NCBI RefSeq assembly: GCF_018691265.1
Contig: NW_024881272.1
Coordinates: forward strand, 19,953,323-20,017,322
Reading direction: 5' to 3'
DNA length: 64,000 bases
DNA from: Tyto alba
Taxonomy: Eukaryota > Chordata > Aves > Strigiformes > Tytonidae
The notes below the pieces were generated by a model, which saw nothing but the letters and a program-made list of their open reading frames with translations, searched no databases and was not told the DNA's origin. Shown one piece after another: positions 1-58,600 of the stretch (its first letter is position 1; every line of letters starts with the position of its first letter). A program made the position numbers and the translations under genes.

Positions 1-1727
1 GTACTTCAAGATTTCTATAGCTATTGTGGTTTCTGCAGAGTGTTTGCTGGGTAGTTGGCTAAACAATTTGGTGACTGTGTATCTATTATACCAGTAGGGC
101 TTGGCAACAGTCCTGGCCTTACAGATGTAATTGGTGGCTCTGTTTTTTCCATCGGTATTTGAGTCACTTAAAGAAAAAGCGACTTGTGCTTCATCAGGGG
201 TGTTATGTAGGCTCATAATAGAAAAGAAAAATTGAAATGATATTGTAAGTCTCTTTTAAGTTATCCTGATGCTATTAGTTTTCATTACAAAAGGAGAAGT
301 ATACCTAAATCTGTAATTAATTGAAAAATATTAAAATTCATCATAATGCCGTTTTTTAAAATATTGAAGTTGGGGAAATTCCTATGTCAGTTAATCTATT
401 TTTAAACATCCAGTCACTTTCTGTTGGCCTGGGAATATTTGTATTTTAGATGTGTCCACCCTATGTTACAGAGTAGTTTTGAGTTACCCTAACTGATTTC
501 ATATGAAGTTATGTATGAAGTTTCACGTAGTATGAATACCTGAAACAAGCTAGCTGCACCAGTATTTAACTCAGCAAAGACTAAATTTATTCTGCTGTGA
601 ACTATGGTATACCAGTCTGCATAGTACTACCAAGTCCACATTGCTCCTATAACTTGGCTGTTAACCAGTATTAAAGCTACCTTGTTTAAAGCTAACCCAT
701 ACCTATGTAGCCCATACTGTCAGTCTGGTGTGGGTATATGCTTCCTGTCTGCCAGATACACAGCTTTGGGTGATGGAAACTTCTACTAACTGAATTCTCT
801 GCCATTTTTCTTCTTCTATTTGTCTTTTCTGCACAGGCAACAGAGCTATAAAATGAGATATGCTTACTACCTCAGCTGCCACAGCTACTAAAGCAAGAGA
901 GATCAGGATCTTGCTGCGTCCTTTGACCAGATTAAGTTTCAGAGATTGTTCCCTATGATGTCTTAACCTTATTTTTGTTTTAGTTCTTCTATTTTTTTTC
1001 CTCCCTTGTCTTGCTTTGCATTTCTTTGTTCTCTTCTGTCTAAATAAGGTGCTCAGGGAATCTCAATCACAATATGCTGGTACTAAACACAAATCCAAGC
1101 TTGTGTGTTTTACAGGTGCATGAGCAATTGCTTGACCTGTGTCAAAGTGTATTTACTACAATTCCTTACTTTTGAAATTCCATCAAAAGACTAGAAAGAA
1201 ACAAAAAACTCTTCTTAAATTGCTTCCATTTTAATTTGAAATTCAGTCCTTGTTATTACTATTTCTTATACCCGTGAAGAAACTCCAAATATTCCAGGTC
1301 CTCTTTTTTTTGTGTGTGTTGGTCTTCATACATCCCCAAACACATACCTATATGAAAATTAAAACACTTACCAAATATCCCCACCCTTCCCAAAGAAAGA
1401 AAAAGAAAAAAACAAAAAAAAAACCCAACTCAAACAAAGGAAACGGAGTAGCATTAAATCATCAGGGTAAGTGAACAAAAACTATAACAGGAGTGAGATG
1501 GATTCCAGTAACATAATAAGCAAAAATGCACAAGATAGTCTGCTTTTCTTGTTCTTAAAGTGTGCATGTGAGTATGTTAACTGTTCTTAAACTGCAGAAG
1601 TTTACTTTCATATTACAGCATTTTGCTAAAATGTTTTCTTGTCAAATTATTGTAAATGCTTTTTAATTCAGAGGATTGAGGCATCAAAATAGTTAAAGGA
1701 TTTTAACTCAACTACACTTTTTTGCAG
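1..1727 (+). other. TTLL7: TTLL7 intron (3' part), upstream of first visible exon
   Basis: I see no coding segment resembling the N-terminal region of the protein here. The stretch ends in the acceptor ACTACACTTTTTTGCAG just before 1728. Open frames in this stretch (for example 1250-1474) are low-complexity A-rich translations. The first exon begins mid-codon, so at least one coding exon must lie before position 1. Confidence 0.75.
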
Positions 1728-48252
<46,525 letters not shown>

Positions 48253-48423
48253 AGCAAAAGGAAAGTTTCTGTTCTTTGTAAATAATGGCACTCCATTTTT
48301 TTTTTTTTCCCAAATTAAAACTTGTGATGGAGCTAAATATAACCACTGTTATATATTTACTACCACATTATGATAACATTTAGCTGAAAACCTACTGTAA
48401 AGGCATAGCTTTTCTGGAAACAT

Positions 48424-48429
48424 AATAAA
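48424..48429 (+). terminator. TTLL7: Candidate proximal poly(A) signal AATAAA
   Basis: The hexamer lies 172 bp after the stop. A TG-rich element (TGTGAATGTGTAG) follows about 25-35 bp downstream, as expected for a cleavage site. Confidence 0.45.
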
Positions 48430-50019
48430 CCTTGTTAAGTCATTTACACACATATGTGAATGTGTAGATCTTGCTAGGTTTATCAGTAATGCCTTCGTAC
48501 TAGAAATGTTATTTTTTCTGCAGAATATATAAAATGGAATTGATCTTGAAGATCTTATTACAATGTTACATTATTTTGTAAGTACAATACTTTGACTTAA
48601 ATATTATTTATTGTAAAGTATACTATTTATTGTCTCAAATGTAATTGATCCTTTAATAAGGCAGATGATTAAAAAACTGTAGTAGAACAGTAAAACTGTT
48701 ATAGTCATCAGAAATAATCTGGTAATTTCTTGGACATGTTTAAAATAATCTCCAAAACTCTCTAAGCCAAACCTAAAGATGACTTTTTACTTCTCCTCTG
48801 AAATTAGAAGATCTATTTAATGCTGCTATTTTTCTTAAAGGACATGGTATAGTATCTTTTAGCCAAAGTGAAGGCATCTAGTACACAAAAAGTAAAAATA
48901 CAGGTTTAGGCATTCAATTTCTAATTGGATTCATGTAATAGAATGGAAGCCAGTGTATGTTACCAGGTTCTCATTCACATTACCTATGTCCTGTGCCTTT
49001 AGGTTTCCTTCAGGAGCGATCAGTCATCTCCAACTTGCACAAGCATGCATAGTGCATAGTTTTTCTGTTTTACTGCATAAGTGGTGAAGCAGACATTTTT
49101 AGGACATACTGCAGCTATAGTGTATTATTTCAACCTTAAACTAATTGGCCTGTTGTAGTTTTTAGCACACAATCCTGCACCTACTGTGGAATGTATTTCT
49201 GGACAGTATTTTCTACATTGCTGACACCTTTAAATGTTGTAAGTCTATTTCATGAGAAAAGTCTCAGTCAGATTCGGCTTCCTGGACCTGGCTGAAGGGC
49301 ACAAAAAACCCCCCGAGCCAGAGCAGGAGCCGAGTGTTAACAGGATTTGTAACCTGAAAACATCATTCAGGTTTTGCTACATACAGCCATTCATCACACT
49401 TAGCATAGTGCCATATGAGCCTTATTCATTATAGAAATAATTATTTAAAAAGTCAGTTAATCTAGATTTGAAAATTAATTAAGTTTTTTAACTGAGTAAA
49501 GAACAGAGTAGTTATTATTTACCAAAGACGTGTTTACTTACCAATCATGTAACCCTGAAACATGTTTGTAAATTATCAATATATTTCAGGTATACTTAAA
49601 AATATAATCTGGGATCTAATTATCCTCAGGAGCAAGTATGCTAGAGGTTTTTGATATCCAGAGATTTAAGATAAATATATGAGACTTAAAATATTTGAGA
49701 CTGAAGTTGTCTGGAAATGAGTTTTTAAAATTTCAGTCATAGCATACATAAAACTGGGAATTTGGGTGAGACTTTTGATGCCTGTGCTGTAGTGCCTCAG
49801 CTCTAGAACTGCAGAATATATGATAGCAAGACTATTTGTAAACAATTAAAAAAACTTCTTGAGGTTAGCCAGATAAAAGCAGTCTTCTGGTCTGTTAAAG
49901 TCTTTTCATTTTTGTGGTAATACTGGTTTAGTAATATAATATGTTCATATTAATTGTTTATATCTTTTGGTCCATACAGTGACTAGTGATGAAGCATACT
50001 ATGGTTACCTGTAAGACCT

Positions 50020-50025
50020 AATAAA
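50020..50025 (+). terminator. TTLL7: Candidate poly(A) signal AATAAA
   Basis: The hexamer sits in CCTAATAAAAGCTG and is followed by a T-rich stretch (TTCTCTCTTCTTGG). It would give a 3' UTR of about 1.8 kb. Confidence 0.4.
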
Positions 50026-50427
50026 AGCTGTAAATTCTCTCTTCTTGGACAAGGCTTCCATTTTATTCTGCTTTTGGCAATTAGGATAAAACCAGCTTCC
50101 AGCTTAGTTTACCAGACTCAAACAGAGCCTTTTTTTCTTTTCCCCTTTTCTATTTCTTTTTTTTTTTTTCCCCTCTATGTTATGATCTCCAGTCTCAGAA
50201 GCCAGTGCTGGGACAGGTCAATTGTGTAGAATATTCTGCCAGCAGAAAGAGGGCTACTAAGCATACCTGTGTGGTATGGACAGATCTAGGAAAAAAAATA
50301 CATTTAGCATGTACAAAAGTGGACCAGATGGTTGGTTTACATCTGATGTTACTTAATATATACATATTTCTGGTAACCTTTCCTAAATTGGTACTGTGTT
50401 CTTAATAATGTGTGAATCAATACTTCC

Positions 50428-50433
50428 AATAAA
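50428..50433 (+). terminator. TTLL7: Candidate distal poly(A) signal AATAAA
   Basis: The hexamer in TTCCAATAAATGTAATG is followed about 40 bp later by a GT-rich element (GTGCGTGTGGTCT). It would give a 3' UTR of about 2.2 kb. Confidence 0.4.
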
Positions 50434-50455
50434 TGTAATGCTACACTTTCCTGCC

Positions 50456-51030
50456 AGCTCCTCACAGCCAGTGCGTGTGGTCTACGGGTGAATTATGTGC
50501 GGCAGCGACAGTCCAACTCCACATAGTGCCATAAGTCGAAGCACTCCTTTCCTTCTGCAAAACATCAGGATTTACTTTGTGATCAGATAGGTGGTCCTGG
50601 TAGATGAGCCTTTAAATAGTAATTAGGACTGGCCTTGGGCTCTTGCAAGCATGGCAGCAGCTGAACCGTCAGCCTGACGACCAGCAGATCTGCTGACTCT
50701 TCATCTTAGCCCCACCACCAAACCTTTATTTGGGAAGCAACAAATCAAACATGGAGGTGAGACAAACCTCCTAAATGCCTTTCGTGGTGCTACAGGATCT
50801 CAAGTGTATTTCCAAGCTGTATGGGAGTTGTAGTTAGAAGGAAAAGAACACCATAGGTTGATCTATACCTTATTTGTGTCTTAAATGGGCAATATGTTTT
50901 GTAATGGTGCATGATAATCTACTAACTTTAAAATAATCACTCTAGTGCAGAAATAAGATGCTGAGTAGCTTTAACGCAGGAACTGTGCGTTTTTAGGCTA
51001 ACAGACGCCTGTGGGTGCCTCCAGGGGAGC
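50456..51030. other. Intergenic, nothing recognised
   Basis: There is no open frame with recognisable homology and no named repeat before the GC-rich block. Confidence 0.7.
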
Positions 51031-51039
51031 ACAAGAGCA

Positions 51040-51475
51040 CCTGGCGTGTGGGCCCCGCCCCTTCCGGCGGCCCCGCCCCTTCCGGCAGCCCCACCCCAGC
51101 GCCTTGGTGTGAGGGACGTGTCTTCGCAGCACCCGCGAGGGAAGTGATTAGATTCCCTCAATAAGTTTTATTAATAACTGAATCTCCAGAAACCCACTGA
51201 CATTTCGTCTAAAATATTGACCTTTACTGGAGATTTTTATTTTCTGTTACATTGCTATTTATTTTGATTAGAGCAGGCTGGAAGCCCAGGCACTTGCCTG
51301 TGTAGCCTGGCGTCGCCTTCTGCTCGGTGGCGTGAGCGGGGCTCGCCAGCTCCGCGAGGGCCGGGCGCGCGGTGCTGCGCTTGGGCGCTCTGGGCCACCG
51401 CCGGCCCCGCGTGGCTACGGAGAGGTGCCTGCGAGGAGCCAGCGGCAGGTAAGGGACGGCAAGGCTCCGGGGTGC
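51040..51475. promoter_or_regulatory. CpG-rich block with GC boxes: candidate promoter
   Basis: A short GC-rich block sits in otherwise AT-rich DNA. The 18-mer GGCCCCGCCCCTTCCGGC occurs twice head to tail (51051-51068 and 51069-51086), each combining an Sp1-type GC box with a CTTCCGG ETS-type core. About 23 CpG dinucleotides fall in 51311-51470. A strong splice-donor match, CAG/GTAAGG, lies with GT at 51449-51450, so transcription on + could start here as a first exon. The open frames across it on both strands look like GC artefacts. No gene is identified. Confidence 0.5.
51051..51086. repeat. Tandem 18-bp GC-box/ETS-like module, two copies
   Basis: Two identical adjacent 18-bp units, followed by a degraded CCCCACCCC-type third. 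Confidence 0.9.
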
Positions 51476-51529
51476 CTCAGTCACTGTGCTTCCCTCGTGT
51501 GGTGGCAACTTCTTACTACAGCAACTTGA

Positions 51530-54200
51530 GCAGCACAAAAGTGCAAGGTGCGGGGCTGTGGGTAACTATAATCACCATAAAAGATGCCTGTCTCTCCCAT
51601 ATTTGCTGTCTTGAAACAATCCCACGTTGATAATGCTGCAGTTGCGGTAAGCTCACACGTTGAGTATGTGTTTAGAAGGAGCTGGCTCATTGCAGTGTGG
51701 ACTCCGGCTGGCTGCTACATGCCCTGGTTCTTGTACTGTGTGAGTGAGGGCAGGATGAGCATCTGTAGGGATGGGCTCGGAAATGCCAATTATGGAACCT
51801 TACAAAGGCATCATTCTTTATTTGTGGTCCAGAGAGAAATGAAAATACGTGTTTGAAATCATTGCTTTGCTGAAGTAACATTAAAGGAAACGTCACATAA
51901 AATGCCTCATAAGGATGCTTGTTGAGTAGACTTCAGCCTTGGGTTAATGTCCTGTCTAGAAAGGAATGTCTTGTCCTCATTATGGAAAAATTAGTCTCTA
52001 ATTGTTGATTGTCTCTACAAGAAACTAAACAAATTTATCAGCTTTTAAAATGTCATCTGACTGGTTTCTTAGATGGACTAGGAATTCTAGAACAGATTTA
52101 CTTTTAAACATAAAACCGTAAGTTTACAGTTTATGACTTTCCCTGTATACTCAAGTGAAAAGACTGAATTGCATTGACAGTTATAACATCTAATTTAGGT
52201 GTTAGCTAATGTGAATATTTGCAAGTTAGCTTTTCATGCAGTGATAAAACAGTGAACTTGATGCTGTTGCATTTACTCCCATTTCCGAGAGGAAATAATT
52301 TGCTGTTAAATGGTATACTTACTGGAAAATCTTTCACTCCAGCATTTGCTAAAAACATTTGTAATTTTTTCTGTATGTGGTAAAATTCCTATGCATTACT
52401 TGTTATTCTGCATCTGTGTTGTTTGTTCTCTTCCAGCCACCTCTGTGCAGTTCCTTACTTTGTTGAAATCACTTGTTAATGTAGAAGAGTCTTTGTTGGT
52501 GTGTAAATACCTGTAGCACTTTAGGACTCTTAAGGAAATTAGGGGTAATTTTGCCAATTATGTATATGGAACAGGAGAAGATTGTGCTTGTGGGGGAGCA
52601 AGACAGATACATTCTTGGTCTTTTTTTTTAAATATATCCTCATTTCTTCATATAAAACAAAAGGCAACATTTACTTAGTAAAGAGAACTCTTAATACAGA
52701 ATTTAGAACCGCCCTCCTTTCGCCACAGATGTTATTACTAATACTACAAAATGATACGGTTAAAACTGCTGTATATGGCCACTAAGTGCCCTCTGAACGG
52801 GTCTGCCTGCTCTTAGCCCCGTAGAGCCAAGTGGAGCCCGTGCCTGGCAAGGATGCCCGGAATCTGCTCGGGGTGGCGTGCTGGCTCGGGTGGCTGCACT
52901 GCTGTCGGTCACCCCCTGCGCCTGCCCACTCAGGAGTTAGTGGTGGCAGCATTGCGAAGGGTAGAAAAGTGTAGGGCAGTGCCCCATACCTGCCTTCCCT
53001 GCTGTGCCCTCACCCAGCCACTGCTCACGACTGCTGCCGTGCAGTTCTGCTGAGCAGCAGCATGCAGCGCGCTGCTGCAGTGGGGTTGGGCAGCACGGGC
53101 AGTTCACTCGCTGCAAAACGCTGGCTTCAAAGGCTGAGGGTGGCAGTCATGAAGTAGAGCAGAACTCAAACAGGGTATGAGAAAAGACATTTAGTGAGAA
53201 AATGCATTATCCTGGAGTAGGTTTCACATTAAAGTTTTTCCTCATGGCCATATTTGTGGAAATAATTCGCTCTGTTGCAGCAGAACAAAAGGCTATTCTA
53301 TTTAATGCTATGTATGATTTTTAACTGAGTGGCATAGTCTCAGCTGACCATCTATAACATTATATCCATTCAGTTTTTCCTGCCACAATTCATCACAATC
53401 CACTGTTTCTTTTAGAAGCTTCTCAAAATGACAGAGGACCCTAATTTCTAAATAGAAGCTTTTAAATTCAAGATTAAAAAAAAAAAAAGTCATGCAATAC
53501 CCATGTTGCAAACTTCTCTATATTGCACAGATTTTTTGATCTGACTCGGGTATCAGAAGCACTTGGATTGTCACTGCATAAGAGGGATGGGATTAATTTA
53601 CTTTGCAAGGAGAAACACAACTCTGAGTGACACACAAGTGGACTCAGCAATGGCGCAGCTGGCACACTGAGCGCTCGGTATGTATTTCCAGGAGTGTGCA
53701 CCTGCGGCCCACACAGCCCTTGCACATCGGCCCCTTTCTGCTGAGTGCCGAATGGCCTCAGATCTCGCCGAAGTTGCTTCCTGGCAGCTCTGACATTGCT
53801 TGCTGTGCCAGACTTGTGGGCCACATACAGCTGCAGGTTTCATTAGTACAAGTGTTTGTTTGGTGCAAAAACTGATATGCAGTATCCCTTGCAAGGGCAG
53901 CAAATTAGCCTAACAACTAAGCATTGCTTATGAGAGGCAGGGTAAATAGTTCTGTACAGAGATCTGTACTTTCTCTGCTACCTAATGAATTAGGGGGTGT
54001 TGTGCAGTGCAGACATATGTTTAGTAACTGTCTGTGGTGGGAAATAGCAATCCCAGAGAGATGTCAGGCTTGGAGGAGTTGGATTTCCTTCCAGCCCAGC
54101 TCCCCTTTCCCATTCTGCCCTGCTAGGTGATTGCAGCGTTCTGTTGAGTAAGATGATGGGACATGCAGTTTCTTCTCTCCCCATACAGGGTTTGTGCTGT
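51530..54200. other. Intergenic; moderately GC-rich patch at 52800-53110
   Basis: The 52800-53110 patch is richer in GC and CpG than its flanks but has no clear promoter elements. The open frames there (52853-53053) and at 53598-53903 on minus lack recognisable domains. Confidence 0.6.
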
Positions 54201-54214
54201 TCGTGGCAGTGAGC

Positions 54215-54233
54215 TTTTTTTTTTTTTTTTTTT
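54215..54233. repeat. T19 homopolymer
   Basis: Uninterrupted run of 19 T in intergenic sequence. Confidence 0.93.
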
Positions 54234-54875
54234 CACAATTGTGTAGGATTCAAGCCATCTGATTTATTTTATTCTGATTCAGAGAATTAATAAAGTAGCT
54301 GAATCAAAATGACATAGTACTAGGCAAATATGCTGCAGGGTGATTTAAGTTCAGTCACATTGTTGGTTGCTTTGGTGTTTAACATATCATGCAACCAGAA
54401 GCAATTGAGAAAGCTTACTGGCTTTCTCCAGTGAAAAATAAGTTCCTTGGGCACTTAAAATAATTTCTACCAGCATTGGTAAGATGGACCTGACAGCTTC
54501 TTTCAAATCTTTAATTTACTTAATTTATGGGATGATTTTCCAGATTAATCAGCATGATTGTCTACAGCTGTTTGGTTGGGTTATACTCAGGGTGCACTAA
54601 ACTTCACTCTGTCACACACCAAGTGTAGAGTTTGTGCATACCTTTATTTTTGTCTGCAGTGGTTTCAGACTGTGAGTTCCTCTGCTGTCACCACATCCTC
54701 TGGTTTTGTTTTGAAACATGGGATGTGAACCAGAGATCGTTCCCTAACTTCCTTCAGCTGTGACATGCCTTTTGACATCCCAAGAAGCTAAATGCTTTGC
54801 TCCACAGGTGTGCCATTGAGTATGACAGTACTGGTCACAGTTGGTGAATAATGGGAACATAGGGAGGAAGAGATT

Positions 54876-54877
<2 letters not shown>

Positions 54878-54904
<27 letters not shown>
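54878..54904. repeat. T27 homopolymer
   Basis: The longest single-base run in the window. Confidence 0.94.
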
Positions 54905-54908
<4 letters not shown>

Positions 54909-55659
54909 CAGTGAACAGTGCAATAGTTTTATACTTGCCAGTTTACAAGCTGTTGGTACCTTGCTTGCACACATCATTGCAGCTGCCAGAGTAGTGTGGC
55001 TGTTCGCTGTGGTAGAGGAAGACGCTGCTAACAGACTGCTCTTTCAGAACAGCAAAAGTTTGCACTTATTCTTCCCTTCCTTCCTCCCACCCACAGCCTG
55101 CTCAGGTGAAGGAAACAGTAAGCTTTGTACTTCTTATAACTTCCAAATGTTAACTAATGTGGGTTTGAAGAAAAAGCTCTAATAGCAATATTAATTACCA
55201 TCTAATGTGAATCAGTGTTCATGCTATTCCAGTGTATGTTCTTATCTGTTTTTGAATACAACACTTTTTATGTTAAACATGTTTGAGTTGGCCAGACACT
55301 ATCCAATTAATATACTTCGTAACATCTTTGCCTGTTATAGATCTTCTTTCAAGTGCACATATACATGTATTATTAGTGATAATAGAAAACCTGTTTAGGA
55401 TTAGAAAGCTGAGGTAATTGGATGGCTACTCTTACTTGAGAAACGCTCACATTGGGAAGAAGCTTGGCACTCAGTTAAGCTTTTGGAATGATGGAATCTA
55501 TTTCACAGTAATATTTTTTTCTCCTGTACAGGCTGCAACAGCACAGTGAGGATAGCTTTACTGGCTATTACAGTTAAGTAAATAAAATTGGTATACACTT
55601 TTGTTTTAGTTGGCTACCGTATAACCTGTTCTACAATTCTAGGAGGATGATTATATATC

Positions 55660-55683
55660 TTTTTTTTTTTTTTTTTTTTTTTT
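55660..55683. repeat. T24 homopolymer
   Basis: Uninterrupted run of 24 T in intergenic sequence. Confidence 0.93.
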
Positions 55684-55689
55684 CCGCAT

Positions 55690-58600
55690 CAACGACAATA
55701 GCAACATCCAGTAACACTAATATGCATATTCTTATGTCAGCATTTTTGTTATTTAGGAATTCATATCTCACCTGAGTTGCAGGTTAGCTTGCAGAGCCTC
55801 AGCAGGAAGTATAACACTGTACTGTAATTATTTAGTCAACAATAAATTGTACTTTCCTGTGTTGTGCTATTGTGTTTTATTCTTTTTAAAGACAACATTG
55901 TAGCTTTCAGAAGCAACTTTGCTTTCATTGCACGTCTACTGGTGAACCATCACTCTTCAGTATAGTCTAGTAATTGGAGTCTATCAATGTTCCCTTCTTG
56001 TGACCGTACCCCTATAAAATTTAATACCAAGTTTTGCTATTCTGTGGGGAGAAATGGTTTCACAGTTTGGTTGTGTTGGTCTTAGACTACTGAGCGTTGA
56101 GATTATTTCTAGTTCTGGGAACTGTATGTGAACATGTGAAAGCAACTGAGCCGTACGACAAAGCACCAACGTGCTGCAGATTGCACGCTGTAGTACTGCC
56201 TACGCTGTGTTCTGTGTCACCTCCGGTCCTCAGCAGATGTCAGTAATGTCACCAGTTACACTGCGTGTGGTAACCATCATTTCCAATAGCAAAGATGCTG
56301 ACAGCAGGGTCTGCGTCAGGCACAGTTTGTCATCTGCAGGAAGTTCCCTTCCTCCCATCCCTCTAATGCTGGGCTTCATTTGTATTTTGGTTCTGTAAGT
56401 CTGTATGTGCATGCTTATCAAAAATAATTCCCCTTTCTGAGAAGGGAGGGCTGTCTCAGCCTGAAGGATATGATTGTTCAAAACACTGGCAAAATAATAC
56501 ATTTCCAACCTGAAGCCCTTCAGCACAAAGGACTAAGGTTTTACGGTGCCATGTCAATAAAGGAATTACCTTAGCACTACTGATGATGATTTTTCTTAAC
56601 TATAAATATTATTATTATTACTATTTTATGCAAAATCACTGGGAAAAGGAGGGAGATTTTTCCCAACTTAACTTTTTCTTGTTGCCAAAGCCAAGTGAGA
56701 GAGAAGTCTAGCAATAATTGCCCTAGCCTTTTCGTACTGGTAGTTATTGGTTACTGGGAAATATTTCTTCTGCAAGCTTTAATTCTCATGGACATTCTTT
56801 AATCAAATGATGCAAGTGACTCTACTTCTATTTAACTAAGTAGTAATTCTTTAGATAACAGTAACTTTCTATAAATTAATATCAAGTATCTATTAAAGAA
56901 AAAAAGAATCTTACATTGCTTTAGCAGATGGAATGTAAGGGCCAGCAGCATTTGTTCAATCAGATACTGTCAGACCGTAGTTTGAGAAGCATACATCTAC
57001 AGGAACTCCGAGACAGCTAAGCATGCACCCAGCCCTTTGGGGATGGTGGTCTCTGCCCTCACAGGTAACCAAAGACAACCCCAGCCCTGCTCTGCAACTG
57101 CCCTGCTGTCCCGTTGTGGGAGCTCCGGGAGGCCGTGGGAGCTGTGGGCAGCGAGGCTACGGGGGAGATGGGCTTGGGCAGCAGGACTGAATGGGTTTAA
57201 GTTATCGGTATTAGGCTGGCAGGTTGCAAGAAAATCTGTCATGATGATTTCTGGAAAACCATATGCTTTGAATAGAGTTCAGTCAGGCTCCACTGGGCTG
57301 TAATATTTCTCAGGCTGAGTAGTTGCTAATATGAGGGCTTCTTTTCGAAGCACAGTGAATGGCACTTAATAAAAAATGCCTTCAGGATCAAGCCTATGAT
57401 TGTCACATATAAAAATACAAATCCAAGGTGGCATCCCTACATTACTAATTTTTAAAAGCAATTTGCTTTAGCAGCATATATTTTTGAGTTGTGTTAAAAA
57501 CACAACTCACATATTTTGTGTTGTGTGGCATCACATGAACATTACATTTTTAGTATTTTTTAATAATGCAACATAATATTACTGTTACTCAGGAGTCTGA
57601 AATATTGCTAGTGTGTAACTTGTATGAACTAAGTATGCCACAGATAATTTGGGGATTAACTTGTAAACGTAATTCATGTAATCTTAGTGATATGGGAAAC
57701 TTGCAGTTGTTTGGAAGAGAAAAAGGCAGATTATCAGAGGTATAGAAAAGCCAAGTATTTTCTAATTACTGCTTTAGTTAAGGAAGAAAACCACAAACTC
57801 TTCTCAAGCTACTCCCAAAGGAGTTCTCTAGTTAAAATCAGTAATTGCAATTAAGAACATCAAGTAAAAGAATTACATGATGCTGCTCCATTTTGCTATT
57901 AAAAGCTTAAACTTTTTCTCTGTTAAAATTGGAAGAGGAAAAAAAATACAAAAAGGATTTAATTAACTAGTAAACTTGAGTGTTTATCAACTGTAAAAAT
58001 GGTTTGATTTCTGTAGCAATAGGACACAAGTCAACTCGAAGATTTTAAAGATCAAAGTTAAAATAATTGTGAAACCAGTGATTGGCTATTTATTTATTTA
58101 TATTTTTAATTGAATTTTAAAGCTCAGTATTTCAGGATATTTTTTCTCCACTTACTATGTGTTATTGGGATTTTGTATTTAACCTTGCATTTATTCTGTA
58201 AACTGTAAATGAAAAGGCTAAATAATCTGTGTGACCCTTACTAAAACCTCAGTGGTAGAACATTGCTCTCAGATATATCAGCTGTGTCAAGGGACTGTAA
58301 CCAGCAAATTTCTGCCTTCTGTTCACGTTTGGGCTCAACTGTAACTGAAATTGTTTCAGTTAAGGTGTAGTTCAGATCAGCAACAGTGTATTAACTGGTC
58401 TGAACTGCGCAGAGGGTCATGGATGTAACAGGCTGCACCCTGCCAGCTGCAGAGAGCTCCGACTTGAAAGAGGGAATGGAGCCTTAATTTTCCTGTCCCC
58501 TGGGTCTCCAGGCTGCGGCAGCTTCTCTCCCGCTCAATAGAGCTGGCTTGCAGGGTGGCAGAAATGGAAGAGGGTGGGATGCTGACCAGGGTGGGGTGGT

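Larger units (their letters stand above)
48253..50455 (+). other. TTLL7: Probable TTLL7 3' UTR (end uncertain)
   Basis: AT-rich sequence after the stop with AATAAA hexamers at 48424-48429, 50020-50025 and 50428-50433. The real end cannot be fixed without transcript data, and the UTR may be as short as about 200 bp. The open frames 49252-49434 and 50205-50405 have no recognised homology. Confidence 0.45.

Noticed and set aside
51224..51538. 104-codon minus-strand frame across the CpG block
   Set aside because: GC-rich sequence lacks stop codons by composition, and the Arg/Pro/Ala-rich translation has no domain. A promoter reading fits better.
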